From Glebionis coronaria (lineage: Eukaryota > Streptophyta > Magnoliopsida > Asterales > Asteraceae), in NCBI GenBank assembly GCA_025667525.1, contig CM046875.1:437298617-437362616 (forward strand): DNA of 64,000 nt, written 5' to 3'. Both the position numbers and the translations under genes were made by a program. Every line of letters starts with the position of its first letter. Positions within the stretch are counted from its first letter, which is position 1. The notes under the pieces are model-generated. The model had not been told where the DNA came from, did no database searches, and worked only from the letters and a program-made list of their open reading frames with translations. Below are positions 1 to 10,814 of the stretch, one piece after another.

Positions 1-1
1 G

Positions 2-2443
2 GTCACGAGCCATCGCAATCAAATCAGCGGTTTCATACAAGAACCCGATGAATCTCTTTTTGATGCTTGGGAAAGATATAATGTCTTGATTGATCGTTGT
101 CCAAACCACAACATGCTTCCAGTCACATTGATTGATACTTTCTACAACGGTTTAACTTTTCGAGATCGTGATACGATTAATGCAGCCGCCGGTGGCACAT
201 TTATGAAAAGGAGACCCGAGGAGTGTAGAGAGCTTATTGAGAACATGACTACTCACCACACAAACTAGGATTCCTCCGCTTCTTCAAGGAACAACCCGAG
301 AGTCAATGTTTCTTCTACTTCAGCAAACCCTGATATGACCGAATTCACCCGCATGATGACCGAAATGAACAAAAGTATCTTGCTTCTCGCTTCAAACCAA
401 CAACAACAAGTTAAAGCGGTTGCACCTTCTTGTGAAACATGCGGCGGTCCTCACTCATACACCGATTCTCCTTCGACTCAAGGAAATCCAGAAAATGTGT
501 ATGCAACTTACGGTAATTATTCACCGGAAAATTACCAAGCTCGACCTCATGGGGATAGAAATCTGTTGAGTTACCGGTCCAACAACTACCTTTCACCCGG
601 TTTTTCTCCTCAAAACCAAAACCCCGCCAACAACTACAGTAGAAGCAACCAAATCCCACCAATAGCTTCTAATCCTTATCACCCACCCGCTCAACAAACC
701 CCACCCATTAACCCCGATGTTGAAGCCATAATGAGAACCCAAGGTGAGCAAATCAAGAATCTGCAGAGCCAAATTATCAATTTGAAAGGAGATATTACCA
801 AGCAAGGGAATGACATCAGATCCGAGCTTCGAGATAATATTCAATCCTCCTTCAGCAATCAAACAAATGATTTGAAGAATATGCTTGCTAGTTTCTTGCC
901 CTCCGTTCAACCTTCTTCTTCGAGTTCTCTACCTTCAAACACTGTCACCAATCCGCGAGCAAATGTGAGTGCTATTACTACTCGTAGTGGAGTTACCATC
1001 GTAGGACCACCAATCCCACCCCCATCATCTACACCTCCTCCACCACCATTTATCCCTACTACTCCTACACCTAATATTAGTACACCATTACCGTCTCCGC
1101 CTCGTCATGACGATGTACCTAGGAAGGACCCTTCAACATCTCAACCTTTACCTACACCTACACCTTCACCACCCAAACCCAATATCCATTATCCTTCTCG
1201 CTTGGGCAAGACCAACGAGCTAACAAAAAATGACTCTCAATTGTCAAGCTATGTGAAGATGCTATCTCAAATGAACATCAACATTAGCCTCGTTGAAGCA
1301 CTTGTCCACATGCCGAAATTTGTCAAAGCATTCAAGGAATTGCTTAACAAGAAGGAGAAGTTGATTGAGCTCGCCAACATACGCTTAAATGAAAACTGCT
1401 CTGCAATTTTTCTTAAAGAACTTCCGGAAAAGCTTGGAGATCCCGGTCGTTTTGTGTTGCTTTGCATTTTCAACAAAACTGAAGAATTTACTGCCCTAGC
1501 TAATCTCGGGGCTAGTATTAATCTTATGCCTTTGAGTGTTTGGAAAACACTATCATTACCCGACCTTACTCCAACAAAGATGACTCTTGAACTTGCAAAC
1601 CGCACTCTCGCTTACCCCGTTGGTATTGCCGAAGACGTGTTCATCAAAGTTGGCACATTTACTTTCCCGTTCGACTTTGTCGTTGTTGATTATGAAATGG
1701 ACCCTCGTATTCCTTTAATACTTGGTCGGCCATTCTTGAGAACCGGACGACCTCTTGTCGATGTTGCCGAAGGAGAGTTAATCTTACGAGTCAGGAATGA
1801 TTCACAAGTTTTTAAAATGGGAAAGCTTAGAAGCAAATCCTTTGGACGAGAATCTACGAATATGATTAATGTGCTCGATGATTTTACCATCTACAACAAT
1901 CCTCTATTCGAGTCTTGCATTGATAATCCACTTTTTCAAGATGACGTGGATGATTCTCTATCCAATTTGGAACCTTTTCCCATTTATGATTCGCCACCGA
2001 TCTTTGATGCTTATGATGATGAGTCTAGCTCAGATACGGATGATTTTGATGATTGTACTTCTGAGTATCCCGACCTGCCCACTTATGATGATTTTGATGA
2101 GGCTGATACTCTTTCAAGTGATTCTTCACATGATGAAGATCCTCCGTCATCCATGCTTAATCCTACTTTGGATGATTACTCTTTTGAGGAAGACTTCTCT
2201 ACGTTTCTCAACACTTACTTCCCTCATGAGAGTGATGCTCCTCCTTTAGATTTTGAAGATTATCGTCTTGATCCTACTTTGGATTTGAAGAACATTCTTT
2301 CAAAGGAGAAGAAACCGGTCGACACCGACATCCGCAGCACGTATGAGTTAACACCTCTTTGTCCACCTTCTGAGGACGAGGTTGTGCATTTTCTTCGCGG
2401 ATCTTCTTCACACTCTGCTGAGCCTGAGTGCTATTTTCCCTAA
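2..2443 (+). pseudogene. Element A gag-protease frame, one stop codon, protease aspartate lost
   Basis: One frame runs from the window edge to 2443 and is interrupted only by TAG at 266-268, where related gag proteins have Trp. Before the stop is the end of the retrotransposon gag core (IDTFYNGL, AAGGTFM). After it come a zinc-like CETCGGPH segment, a Gln/Asn-rich part, a short coiled region near 730-880, a Pro-rich linker (1010-1190) and an aspartic protease around 1380-1790. Athila-type proteases read ADLGASINLMP at the active site; here it is ANLGASINLMP, so the catalytic Asp is Asn and the protease should be inactive. The last ~200 residues are strongly acidic and normally lead into reverse transcriptase, but the frame ends at 2443. 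The product would be a Gag-like capsid protein. Family assignment is firm. Confidence 0.85.
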
Positions 2444-4607
2444 AGGAAAAGGTGTTCGACCCCGGTATCGATATTCTGCAGCCATCTCAGTATCCACCTG
2501 ATGAAATAAAAGGAAATATTTTTGGAACTTATGGAAATCCGCTTGCACCACTTCACCCATGCTTCCACCATGCTCCATCGCTGCTTAAGGGAACCTTGCC
2601 TACTCTTCTTTGGCTTGCCTTGTTCGCCTTAAGCTTGTGCTATTTGATGGACAAAAACTATGTCTTTGATCCTGGTGGATATGTTTCATGCTTCTTCCTA
2701 TGATGATCAAGGTCGAGTTAGGCTCACTACTCGGTAATCAAAAATCAAGCGCTTCTTGGGAGGCAACCCATGTATCTATCTTTTAGCTTTCTTTATCCTA
2801 AGTGTAGGGGAGACCCGTTGGTGTTTGCTATTTCCTCTCCTCTTTTATAATCAGGGATTCGAGCGCTCATTGATCCACTCTTGATGATTCTTGACGACCC
2901 GTGATTCCGTGTTCCCTTCTTCCCGGTTCTATCCTAAACTCTTTTCGATTCACTATTTTATATTTTCTCAATATTAAAATAGGAATCTCTTTAGTTGTCT
3001 CTTCCTTAGCGAGATTTAAACAAAGTGCACAATGTTCTAAGTGTAGGGGAGTTTACTCCCACATGCTTAAACATTGAGGATAATGCTTAAACATTTTGAT
3101 CTATTTTGGCCCATTAGTTTATCCTTTTGTATAGTTATTTTCTTTCTTTATTAGAATAAATCTTTAATAAAGTGGTTTTAATTTTCAAACGTTATGAATC
3201 TTTTGACTCAATCCGAGTTTACTTATCTAAGTTACTCTAGCTAGTATCCTTAACGTGTTTAAGTCAAGTTTTGCTAGGCTTTTATATAGGGAGCTATAAA
3301 ACGCGAAAGTCTTAACTCTCACGGGTTAAGAACAAGAACTTTTCGCAAGTTCCTATAATTGATCCTAGAGAGTCGTTTATCAAGGGAACTTTAAAATGCG
3401 ATTTCTAAACTTGAGAAAGTCTAAGAGTTTGCAAGATCCTATAGATGACTCGAAAACCCAAAACTTTGATTTAATAGGCTAAGCATCCACGAGTCTCATT
3501 CCTTGAGATTTTAAACTGTGGAGAACGAGAGATGATAGAGTCAATTATAAGTTTGGTATTCTTTCGTGAATTTATGTGAGTTAATTATAAGCCTATTCTC
3601 CCATCGCTTGCTAATAAATTTATCTGCAATAAATAAGGTTGTATGATTTGAAAACTTACTTAGCTTCTAGCCCAAGATCGTTTAAAAGTTGCCCGGTATG
3701 GATTAGATTTCATAGCCAAGGCATAACTTATTGAAGCGGGATGCGAAGATTGGCGAGTCCAAAAAGGCCCTAACAAGGCATGAGGGCTACATTTTGTTGC
3801 TAAAGATCAAAAAGTGATGTGAAGAATCATTTGTCGAAAATCAATATGAAGGATCGAGACACACGACGAAAAGCAAATACTCCCCTAAAGATCATGGAGA
3901 AGTGTATCCGAAAAGACCCTATCAAGGTATGAGGATAAATAGATCCAAGTCAAAAAGGAGGCGGATCATTGTATATCAAAGTCCAAAATAAAGATTGGAG
4001 AAAAATGAAGAAGTCGTGGTCTAAGTATGAATCTCTCAAAACTTCAAGTGAAGAAATTACTATATGAAGAGAAGACCATTATTTCATGAACGTCTCTCAA
4101 GGTTTGAAGTATGAAGTCGCTGCCAAATATCGGTCCGAGAAAGGTCTCAAATCGCGAAGCGAGTTATGCCAAGATATGAACTTTATGAGGTCCTGAGAAG
4201 CAGTTTTAAAAGATTTTGTCCTTTAGCTAACTATTGATTAAATCGTTCACTTTATTTTCGGCCTAAATAACTATCGAAATAAGTCAACAATGCATCTTCG
4301 TGATCATTCAAGACAACAATAAAATATAAGAGATACACCTAGGAATAAGGGAGTCTAAGTGAGTAATTGGCCCACATGAGTTAGTGTTGGTTTGCTAACT
4401 TATAATAACAATGATCTCGTTTTTAAGCTTGGTTTGGAGAAAGTGAAAACTTGAGGACGATGATTATTCATGACATTTCCAAAAACCAAGGTATGTTTTA
4501 GATTTCTTTATTTTCTTCCTTTGAATGTTTATAATTTTCTATCTCTTTAATAAAGGCCAACGTGGATTGATTATGATGAAAAATATAATCTTGCTTTGTA
4601 ACTAATG
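2444..4607 (+). other. Noncoding 3' region of element A
   Basis: No recognisable protein is encoded. The stretch directly after gag-protease (about 2444-2720) still reads partly open but matches nothing I know. GGGAGGCAACCC at about 2757 resembles a motif I associate with the 3' region of plant gypsy elements. Two polypurine-tract-like copies of AAGTGTAGGGGA lie at 2800-2811 and 3039-3050, well before the functional one at 4634. Near 3068-3090 is an imperfect hairpin around ACATTGAGGATAATG. The rest is AT-rich. Confidence 0.6.
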
Positions 4608-4647
4608 CATTGCATGAGGACATTGCAATGGTCAAGTGTAGGGGATT
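4608..4647 (+). promoter_or_regulatory. Pre-PPT stem-loop and polypurine tract of element A
   Basis: A stem-loop at 4608-4630 pairs CATTGCATG with CAT plus GCAATG, leaving one bulged T and an AGGA loop. Three bases later the polypurine tract AAGTGTAGGGGATT (4634-4647) abuts the LTR start TGATAGG. The tract would prime plus-strand DNA synthesis. The stem-loop recurs in elements E and F with compensating changes (see findings). Confidence 0.75.
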
Positions 4648-5111
4648 TGATAGGTGTGTAAACACCTATCCTTTTTACCACTTAATTACAATAATAACCG
4701 AGCCAAAACGTGTATTTTATGTCATTTATGTTGGAATTATGCGTGGTTTGTGTTTTTGTTGTGATTTAGGACGAAAAGGTGAAAAGTGGAGAAAACACGG
4801 ACATTTACGGGCTTTTGTTGAAGAAAAAGATGAAAGACGAAGTCAAGAAGTCAAGAGTGCAAAAAGAACGGAAGTACAAGACCAATTCTGAAAATTTATC
4901 GAAGAAAAAGTCAAAAGACGGAAGTTTACTAAAAGCCGAAGAACTCAAGTCTTATTTATTGAAGAACTAAAAGACGAGTCCAAAGAAATCCCGAGCAAAA
5001 AGTCATTAAAGTCCAAGATTAAAGAAGAATAAAGGCTTAAGGACCTAATGGTGCAATTAATAGAAAATGAAGGAGGGGAGGAAGCTTCCTAAGCACCCCT
5101 TAATCCTCCCC

Positions 5112-5120
5112 TATAAATAG
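5112..5120 (+). promoter_or_regulatory. TATA box of element A LTR
   Basis: TATAAATAG directly follows CCTCCCC, which forms an inverted repeat with GGGGAGG about 30 bases upstream. The position inside an LTR and the sense orientation fit an RNA polymerase II core promoter. Confidence 0.6.
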
Positions 5121-5609
5121 TCATTAGATAAATCATTTTCATTTTGTTGGCTAAGGTGACAATTAGTCTTCCACCTTTTAATTACTTGCTCTTTAATTTC
5201 ATGTCATTTTAAATACTTGTCTTGCACTTTTAATACCTTTTAATTCCAAGTAAGTGTTCTTTAATTTTCTTGTTTTAATCTCTCATCTACCTTTCTTTCC
5301 ATGCTTTAATCTTGTTGTTTACATGCTTATTGTGTTGCTTATTTGATTAAAGATTATGTTTTCATGCTTTTGATTGTTTTGGATTATTAATTTTTTATAG
5401 CTTATTTGTGTTTATCTTTAAGTTTCTAAGTTTTTATAAAAGTTATTTTTATATAAAAGTTTGTTTTCGTAAACCTTTTTCTTTTCGTGTTTTTAAAAGT
5501 CTTTAAATTTCAGTTTATTAGCTTTTTCTTATACGTGTTTGCTTAGGATTTTAGTCTAGTGCTTATTTGAGTAATAGCTTATTTGTCTTGCTTATTTTGT
5601 GTTCTTTCC

Positions 5610-5945
5610 ACTGTATTCCGACCTTACCAGTCGGAAAAGGGTTTATCATTCCGACCAGCACTCTTGTTGCTTGGTTGGAAAAGGTATTAAGATTCCGATT
5701 GGTATTCCGATCAAAGGGTGAGTTTGGTATTCCGATCAGGAGGTAAGTGACAGCATTCCAATCTGAGTCCACTCCACATTCCGATCTGGGTTTGTTTGGT
5801 TATTTCGATCAGGACAGGTGACAACATTCCGATCCTGGGGTTTCCGATTGGGAGGTTAGTACATTCCGACGAGGTAACATTCCGATCAAGAGGTAAGTTA
5901 ACATTCTGATCACATTCCGATCGGAATGTATTCCGATTAGGATTG
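5610..5945 (+). repeat. ATTCCGAT short-motif array in element A LTR
   Basis: About 14 exact or one-off copies of ATTCCGATC/ATTCCGACC lie at irregular spacing of 10-45 bases. The core GTCGGAAAAGGGTTT is at 5630-5644. The same core and motif occur in the leader of element D in the same sense orientation. Confidence 0.8.
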
Positions 5946-6254
5946 TTTTTTCTATTTTGTCTTGTTTAATTTTTAAGTTTACGTTTTAATACTTTGTCAA
6001 TCTTAATTTTCGTCACGCTTTAACTTTAAGTCATTTAATTTCTCGTTATCTACTTTTCAAAGTTTTTAATATTGCACATTTAAATTTTAATTAGTTTAGA
6101 TTTAATTAACTGTCAGTTTACTTTTAAGTCTTGCACTTTTAATATACTACAACGACACACTTTTGTTTCACCAAAGAACGACTGAGTCGCATAGTTAAAC
6201 CATATCAATTCGATTAGACCACCACAACGAACTTAATTTTTATACGGGGTGTCA

Positions 6255-7129
6255 AAAGCCAGTGTATTAACAAGCACACACAGCAAACATGATGTCAGGT
6301 CTTGAGGCTGTGAGATACATCAATGAACCAATCATTGATCTATAGTGCCTGACATCCACATCTTTTCCATCTCCAATCTTTCCCCAAGGGTGTTCTCTAT
6401 CCATAGGAGTAGTAGCCCTCTTTTCATGTGGAGAAAAGCCAAACTTCTTCAAGATCTCTGCTACATACTTATCCTGAGAGATGAAGATACCATCTTCTTT
6501 CTGCTGAACTTGTAATCCTAGAAAGAAGTTCATCTCCCCCATTGCACTCATCTAGAATTTGTCAGTCATAAGCTTGGAGAAATCTTCACTCATCTTTGGA
6601 TTGGTAGATCCAACGATGATATCATCAACATAGACCTGAACAAGTAGAACATCCTTACCAGCCTTCTTTGTAAAAAATGTCTGGTCTATGGTGTCCCTTT
6701 TGAATCCATTTTCCACCAAATAAGTGGACAATGTACCATACCATGCTCTTGGGGCTTGATGAAGTCCATACATAGCCTTCTTGACTCTATACACCTTGTT
6801 TGGATTCTCTGGATCCTCAAACCAAGAGGCTGCATCACATACACCTCCTCAACAATTGTTCCATAGAGGAAGGCACTCTTCACATCCATTTGATAGACAG
6901 TGAAGCCCATGCAGGAAGCATAGGCTAGATATATCCTTATATCTTCAATCCTTGCAACTGGTGCAAAGACCTCCTCATAGTCTATCCCTTCCTCTTGTGT
7001 ATATCCCTGAGCCACTAAACATGCCTTGTTTCTGACCACAATGCCTCTTTCACCTCTCTTGTTTCTTAGAACCCATCTTGTCCCAATAGGTCTGACATAC
7101 CTGGGACAATCAACCAGCTCCCAAACATC
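6255..7129 (-). pseudogene. Element B reverse transcriptase, broken and truncated
   Basis: The frame continues from integrase after a TAG at 7130-7132. Visible RT blocks are KARLVAQG-like [40 protein letters not shown], then [11 protein letters not shown] and the catalytic YVDDIIVGSTN (near 6605-6640), followed by MGEMNFFLGLQV and RSMIGSLMYLTASRPDIM. A one-base deletion near 6833 shifts the frame between QPLG and the next block, and a TAG at 6552-6554 interrupts KF-MSAMGEM where CAG is expected. RNase H, which should follow, is missing at the junction with element A. It would copy element RNA into DNA; this copy cannot. Confidence 0.9.
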
Positions 7130-9325
7130 CTAAATTGCAAATTGGTGAAGCTCATCCTGCATTGCTTCCACCCAACTTGGTTCTTTGAGAGCATCAAATA
7201 TCTTCTTGGGTTCCTGTTGTGACAGAAAACAGGCAAACAAGCATGCTTGAACAAGAGGGGTATCAACCTTCTTGTGTATATTGGCAATGAATCCACCAAG
7301 ATTCTGATGAGATCTTCTAGTCTGAACAGGAGTCATGACAACCCCAATAATTTGAGAAGGAGGATGATTCTTCATTGTAGAAGTGAGAACTCCTCCCTCA
7401 AAAAGTCTGTTGTCTTCAATCTCATTATCCATGTTTCCAATATCTTCTTCAGACTCTCTTCCATCAATATTAGTATGATCCTCTTCATGTATGCTTGAAG
7501 GTTCAACTTGTTCAAAATTGGAAGAGAAGATATGCCCAAAAGTGTTGTCAACGCCTGAACCAAGGTTGTCAGCGTTTGGGTTATCAACGCCTGAAATGGT
7601 GTTGTCAACGTTTGGGCCATCAACGCCTGAATTTGTCCTGTCAGCGCCAGATTTGCCTTTGTCAGCGCCTGAAGGACCATGCATGTTGTTAACTGGTGGT
7701 ACTTGGGGACCACCATTTTCCTTTCCAGCAGCAGCAGCAACAGCAAAAGCATCTGTCCATATGGGGATAGTGACATACTCTTGTATGGGGGATGACTTTT
7801 CTGCTGGTGATCCAACCTCTTCATTAACCTTTGTACCTGAAACATCAACAACTTGTTTTTCCACAACATTTGAAGTTACCTTCACAAAGTCTGGATTAGT
7901 AACAGGCATATAATTTAAAGTCCTAGATAAAGGTTCCAAGTCAAACAACCAATTTGGACCACTTTTAGGATCACTAGGTTTACTCTCTAAAAATCTAACA
8001 TATACTCTCTCAAGTATACGTTTTTCCTTCTTAAGGTAAACCTTATATCCCTTGCTCTGCACTGAATAACCCATGAAATAGCCTTCATCACCTTTTGCAC
8101 TAAATTTACCTAAGGCATCACTAGTATCAAGTACAACTACATGACAGCCAAAAGGTTTAAGAAAACCAATATTAGGTTTCCTTCCCCAAAGTAATTCATA
8201 AGGTGTTTTGTTCTGTATCTTGTTGACCAATGCTCTATTCTGAACATAACAAGCTGTATTCACAGCCTCAGCCCAAAAAGCTATAGGAAAGTGAGCATCA
8301 GCCAACATAGTCCTGGCTGCTTCAATTAGGGTTCTATTCTTTCTCTCAGCAACCCCATTTTGCTGTGGGGTTCTGGCAACACTAAACTGCCTAGTAATCC
8401 CTTTCTTGGCACAAAAATCATCTAACAGTTTATTTCTAAACTCACCACCATTATCACTCCTAAGCATTTTAACTTCATTACCAGTCTTTTTCTCAATTTG
8501 GGTAATAAAGTCAATTAAAGTATCAACAGTGTCACTTTTTATAGCTAAAAAGAAAGTCCAAGTAAACCTAGAAAAGTCATTTGTGATGACAAAGTAGTAT
8601 GATTTACCATTCAAACTCTCTATATTAGTTGGACCAAACAGGTCCATATGCAGCAAGTGAAGTGGTCTAGAACTAGAGTGCACCTGTTTAGACTTAAATG
8701 AGACCTTATGCTGCTTGCCTTTAAGACATGCAACACAAGAGTGGTCATTGTGGAAAGCCTTTTCAGGCAAACAATCAACCAAGCCAAGTCTCACAAGCCT
8801 GTTTATATTCTTAAAGTTTATGTGCCCTAGTATCCTGTGCCATAGATTACTCTCATCTACTGAAGCTAAAGCATAAAAACATGACATATTATTATTCATC
8901 CTAATCCCATTAAGATTCACATTATAAATGTCTTTATGTCTAGGTGTTCTATAGTCAATATATTTCTCATCTGGGATTTTATAATCCTTGCTTAACACCA
9001 AGCATTCAGTATCAGTAAACAGAACTTTATTTTTGTTATCACAAACTTGTGATACACTAAAAAGATTGTAATCAAGTTCCTTTACCAGAAACACGTTTTC
9101 AAAGCGCAAGTTCTTGGTGAGAAGAGTTCCTTTGCCTGTGATAGTTCCATATCCGCCTCCAAAGTAAACCTTTTCACCATCCTTAATGGGAGCGAAGTTT
9201 GTCAGATAATCTTCCTCCCCAGTCATGTGCCTAGAGCATCCACTGTCCCAATATCCATAATCATTGACCTGTTTTTGAATGCCCTGCACATAAAGAAAAC
9301 AAGTTAGTTTTCTTTGGGAACCCAA
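7130..9325 (-). pseudogene. Element B protease-integrase frame
   Basis: A 731-codon open frame. Near its start is the aspartic protease motif DSGCSRHMTG. The integrase follows: an HHCC zinc region (LGH...CVACLKGKQHK), then a catalytic core with HMDLFGP, RSDNGGEF and NGVAERKNRTLIE, so all three acidic residues are present. The integrase C-terminus has GYFMGYSVQSKGYKVY. Then comes a spacer (about 7500-7700) of short repeats of the type SGVDN/SGADK, and the entry to RT (EAMQDELHQF). The frame ends at TAG 7130-7132 inside an RT block that normally reads on to DVWELV, so the stop is a mutation (CAG to TAG). Domains within this frame look intact. Confidence 0.9.
7540..7680 (-). repeat. GCGTTGACAA-type repeats inside element B coding spacer
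   Basis: About eight copies of a variable GGCGTTGACAA/GCGCTGACAA motif (sense strand) at 20-30 base spacing encode SGVDN/SGADK peptides. The same DNA motif recurs in the gag-protease linker (about 9590-9650, 9800-9840) and in the LTR. Confidence 0.75.
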
Positions 9326-9897
9326 GCCTTAGCAAACTTGGATTCATCTGGTTGTTCAACAAGAACAGACTTAGTTCTCATAAAAATCCCTTGTTCATCC
9401 CTTTTTGGATGAAATACCCAGTTAACCCCAATAGGTTTTGTAATGACCTTTGAAATATAATTAAATCTGTTGCAGGTCATAGAAAGCCCATTAGAATTAG
9501 GGTTTTGATCTTGCTTAGGTCTCCATGTCAAGATAGAAGAAGCTTTAGACCCCTTACCCTGTGGTTGCAAATATTTAGGTCTGGCAACGTTTCTGTCAGC
9601 GTTGGATTTGGTCTTGTCAACGCTGAAATTACCCTTATCAGCGTTGAACCCAGGGTTTGCTACAGAAACCCATGGCCTATTAGACCAAGTATTGGTCTTT
9701 TGAAATGGTATTTGTCCATGAGTGTTAGACCCTCTAGTGAAGAATGGGGCTGGTCTAACAACTTGTGGACTTTGCTCCACAAAGGTTTTGGGTCTGACAA
9801 CGTTTGACTTTTTAACAGCGTTGACCTTGGAAGCGTTGACACACTTATATGCTAAATGTGAAAAGCTACCACAAGTGTAACAGGCTTTTCTAGACAC
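9304..9897 (-). pseudogene. Element B post-gag zinc-knuckle segment
   Basis: It carries an intact CCHC knuckle, CYTCGSFSHLAYKC, right after a frameshift near 9895 that separates it from the upstream frame (SSPRL/SRKACY). The following ~170 residues are basic and low in complexity, with FNADKGNFSVDKTKSNADR; this peptide repeat matches the DNA repeat in the LTR at 12570-12680. A second frameshift near 9310 leads into the protease frame. Function is probably nucleic-acid binding as part of the Gag polyprotein. Confidence 0.75.
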
Positions 9898-10379
9898 AAC
9901 CTAGGACTAGAAGAGAAGAAGCCTGTTCCATCATTACTAACTTGGCTTTTAGGTGACCTAGTATTCCTATACATTTTTGCATACTTAATGCTAGGTTTTC
10001 TAACAGTGTTTGAACCAAGGTCAACATTCTTGCCAATGATTGGGTTTGTTACCTTAATAGGGGTAGACTCATTTGGACTTTCACACAACAAGCCACCCTT
10101 AACAAACAAGGTAGGGTTAGCTTTCTTCCATTCATTCAAGTCAGTCAACTTTTGTCTATACTCTTCAACTGGGGTAATGACTCTTGGTGGAGGAATAAAT
10201 TCCTCCTCTTGGAGTTCTGGTAAACCAGTCCAAGATAAGTCCTTTCTTTGGACACCATTGAAGTCCCCAGCTGGTGGTGGAACAACAGTATAGTCTTTCA
10301 TCCCAATCCCAGTCATGTCCTTGGGATCCCTTTGTTTATTAACACATTCTCTTAGGGTTTGTGAGGCCTTATCAAATCT
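9852..10379 (-). pseudogene. Element B post-gag linker
   Basis: In the same frame as gag but after TAA at 10380-10382. It reads through a low-complexity linker (MTGIGMKDYTVVPPPAGD, LPELQEEEFIPPPRVITPVEEY) typical of the spacer between Gag and protease in large Copia elements. It ends by frameshift into the zinc-knuckle segment. No catalytic domain is visible. Confidence 0.65.
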
Positions 10380-10814
10380 TTAAATTTTAAGGTCAACACT
10401 GTCCTTATTCTTCATAGCCTCATCCAACTTAGCCTGTAGTTCACCATTGACCATTTCCATGATGTTTCTAATATCATTACTAGCATTTAACTCATGTTTT
10501 AAGATATTTATTTTATCTTTTAAGTCAAATTCCATTTTCTTATACTCAGAAACTGTCTTCTCAGTTTGAGTGAGAGCAATTTGATAGTTATACAATTTGC
10601 ATCTCTCAGTACTCACATCACTTAACAATTTTGAAACCTCTTTGTTAAGTTTTTCAGTGTTTAACCTACAACCCTTACTACAAAAAGCATCATCGTATAC
10701 CTCATTATCCGATGAAGAGGAGGAGTGTGCCATGAGAGCATATTGAACATGCTCTTCTTCTTCTATCTCAGCAACCAAAGCTTTATCCTCTTCCCCATCC
10801 TTAGCCAAATAGCT
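10380..10814 (-). pseudogene. Element B acidic/coiled-coil Gag extension
   Basis: This lies between the in-frame TAG (10815-10817) and TAA (10380-10382), in frame with gag. It starts with an acidic stretch (EDKALVAEIEEEEHVQYALMAHSSSSSDNEVYDD) and continues as a likely coiled coil rich in Leu, Glu and Lys (LNTEKLNKEVSKLL, YKKMEFDLKDKINIL). Such extensions are common in plant Copia elements of the Sirevirus type, where they may help Gag assembly; the exact role is unknown. Confidence 0.7.

Larger units (their letters stand above)
1..6254 (+). mobile_element. Element A: gag-protease-only Athila-type Ty3/gypsy element (3' part)
   Basis: The window opens inside gag. Reading on the + strand there is a gag-protease frame (2-2443), about 2.2 kb without coding capacity, a polypurine tract at 4634-4647 and a 3' LTR at 4648-6254. 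No reverse transcriptase, RNase H or integrase lies between protease and LTR, where a complete Athila-type element would have them, so this is a non-autonomous form or a large internal deletion. The 5' LTR lies outside the window. The right edge touches Copia element B, whose RNase H is missing, so A probably inserted into B. Confidence 0.85.
4648..6254 (+). repeat. 3' LTR of element A
   Basis: It begins TGATAGG directly after the polypurine tract and probably ends GGTGTCA at 6254, about 1,607 bp. It carries a TATA box (5112-5120) and an ATTCCGAT array (5610-5945). The partner LTR is outside the window, so the right end is inferred from where weak similarity to element B RT resumes; the end could be up to ~18 bp further right. 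Confidence 0.7.

Noticed and set aside
1869..2249. 126-codon frame rich in Met, Leu and Ile inside element A gag
   Set aside because: It overlaps the acidic part of gag in another frame (GAT/GAA codons read as ATG/ATT), so the apparent membrane protein is an artefact.
7491..7913. Open frame of 140 codons on the + strand opposite element B
   Set aside because: It is the antisense shadow of the SGVDN repeat region in the pol frame; no start context or known domain.
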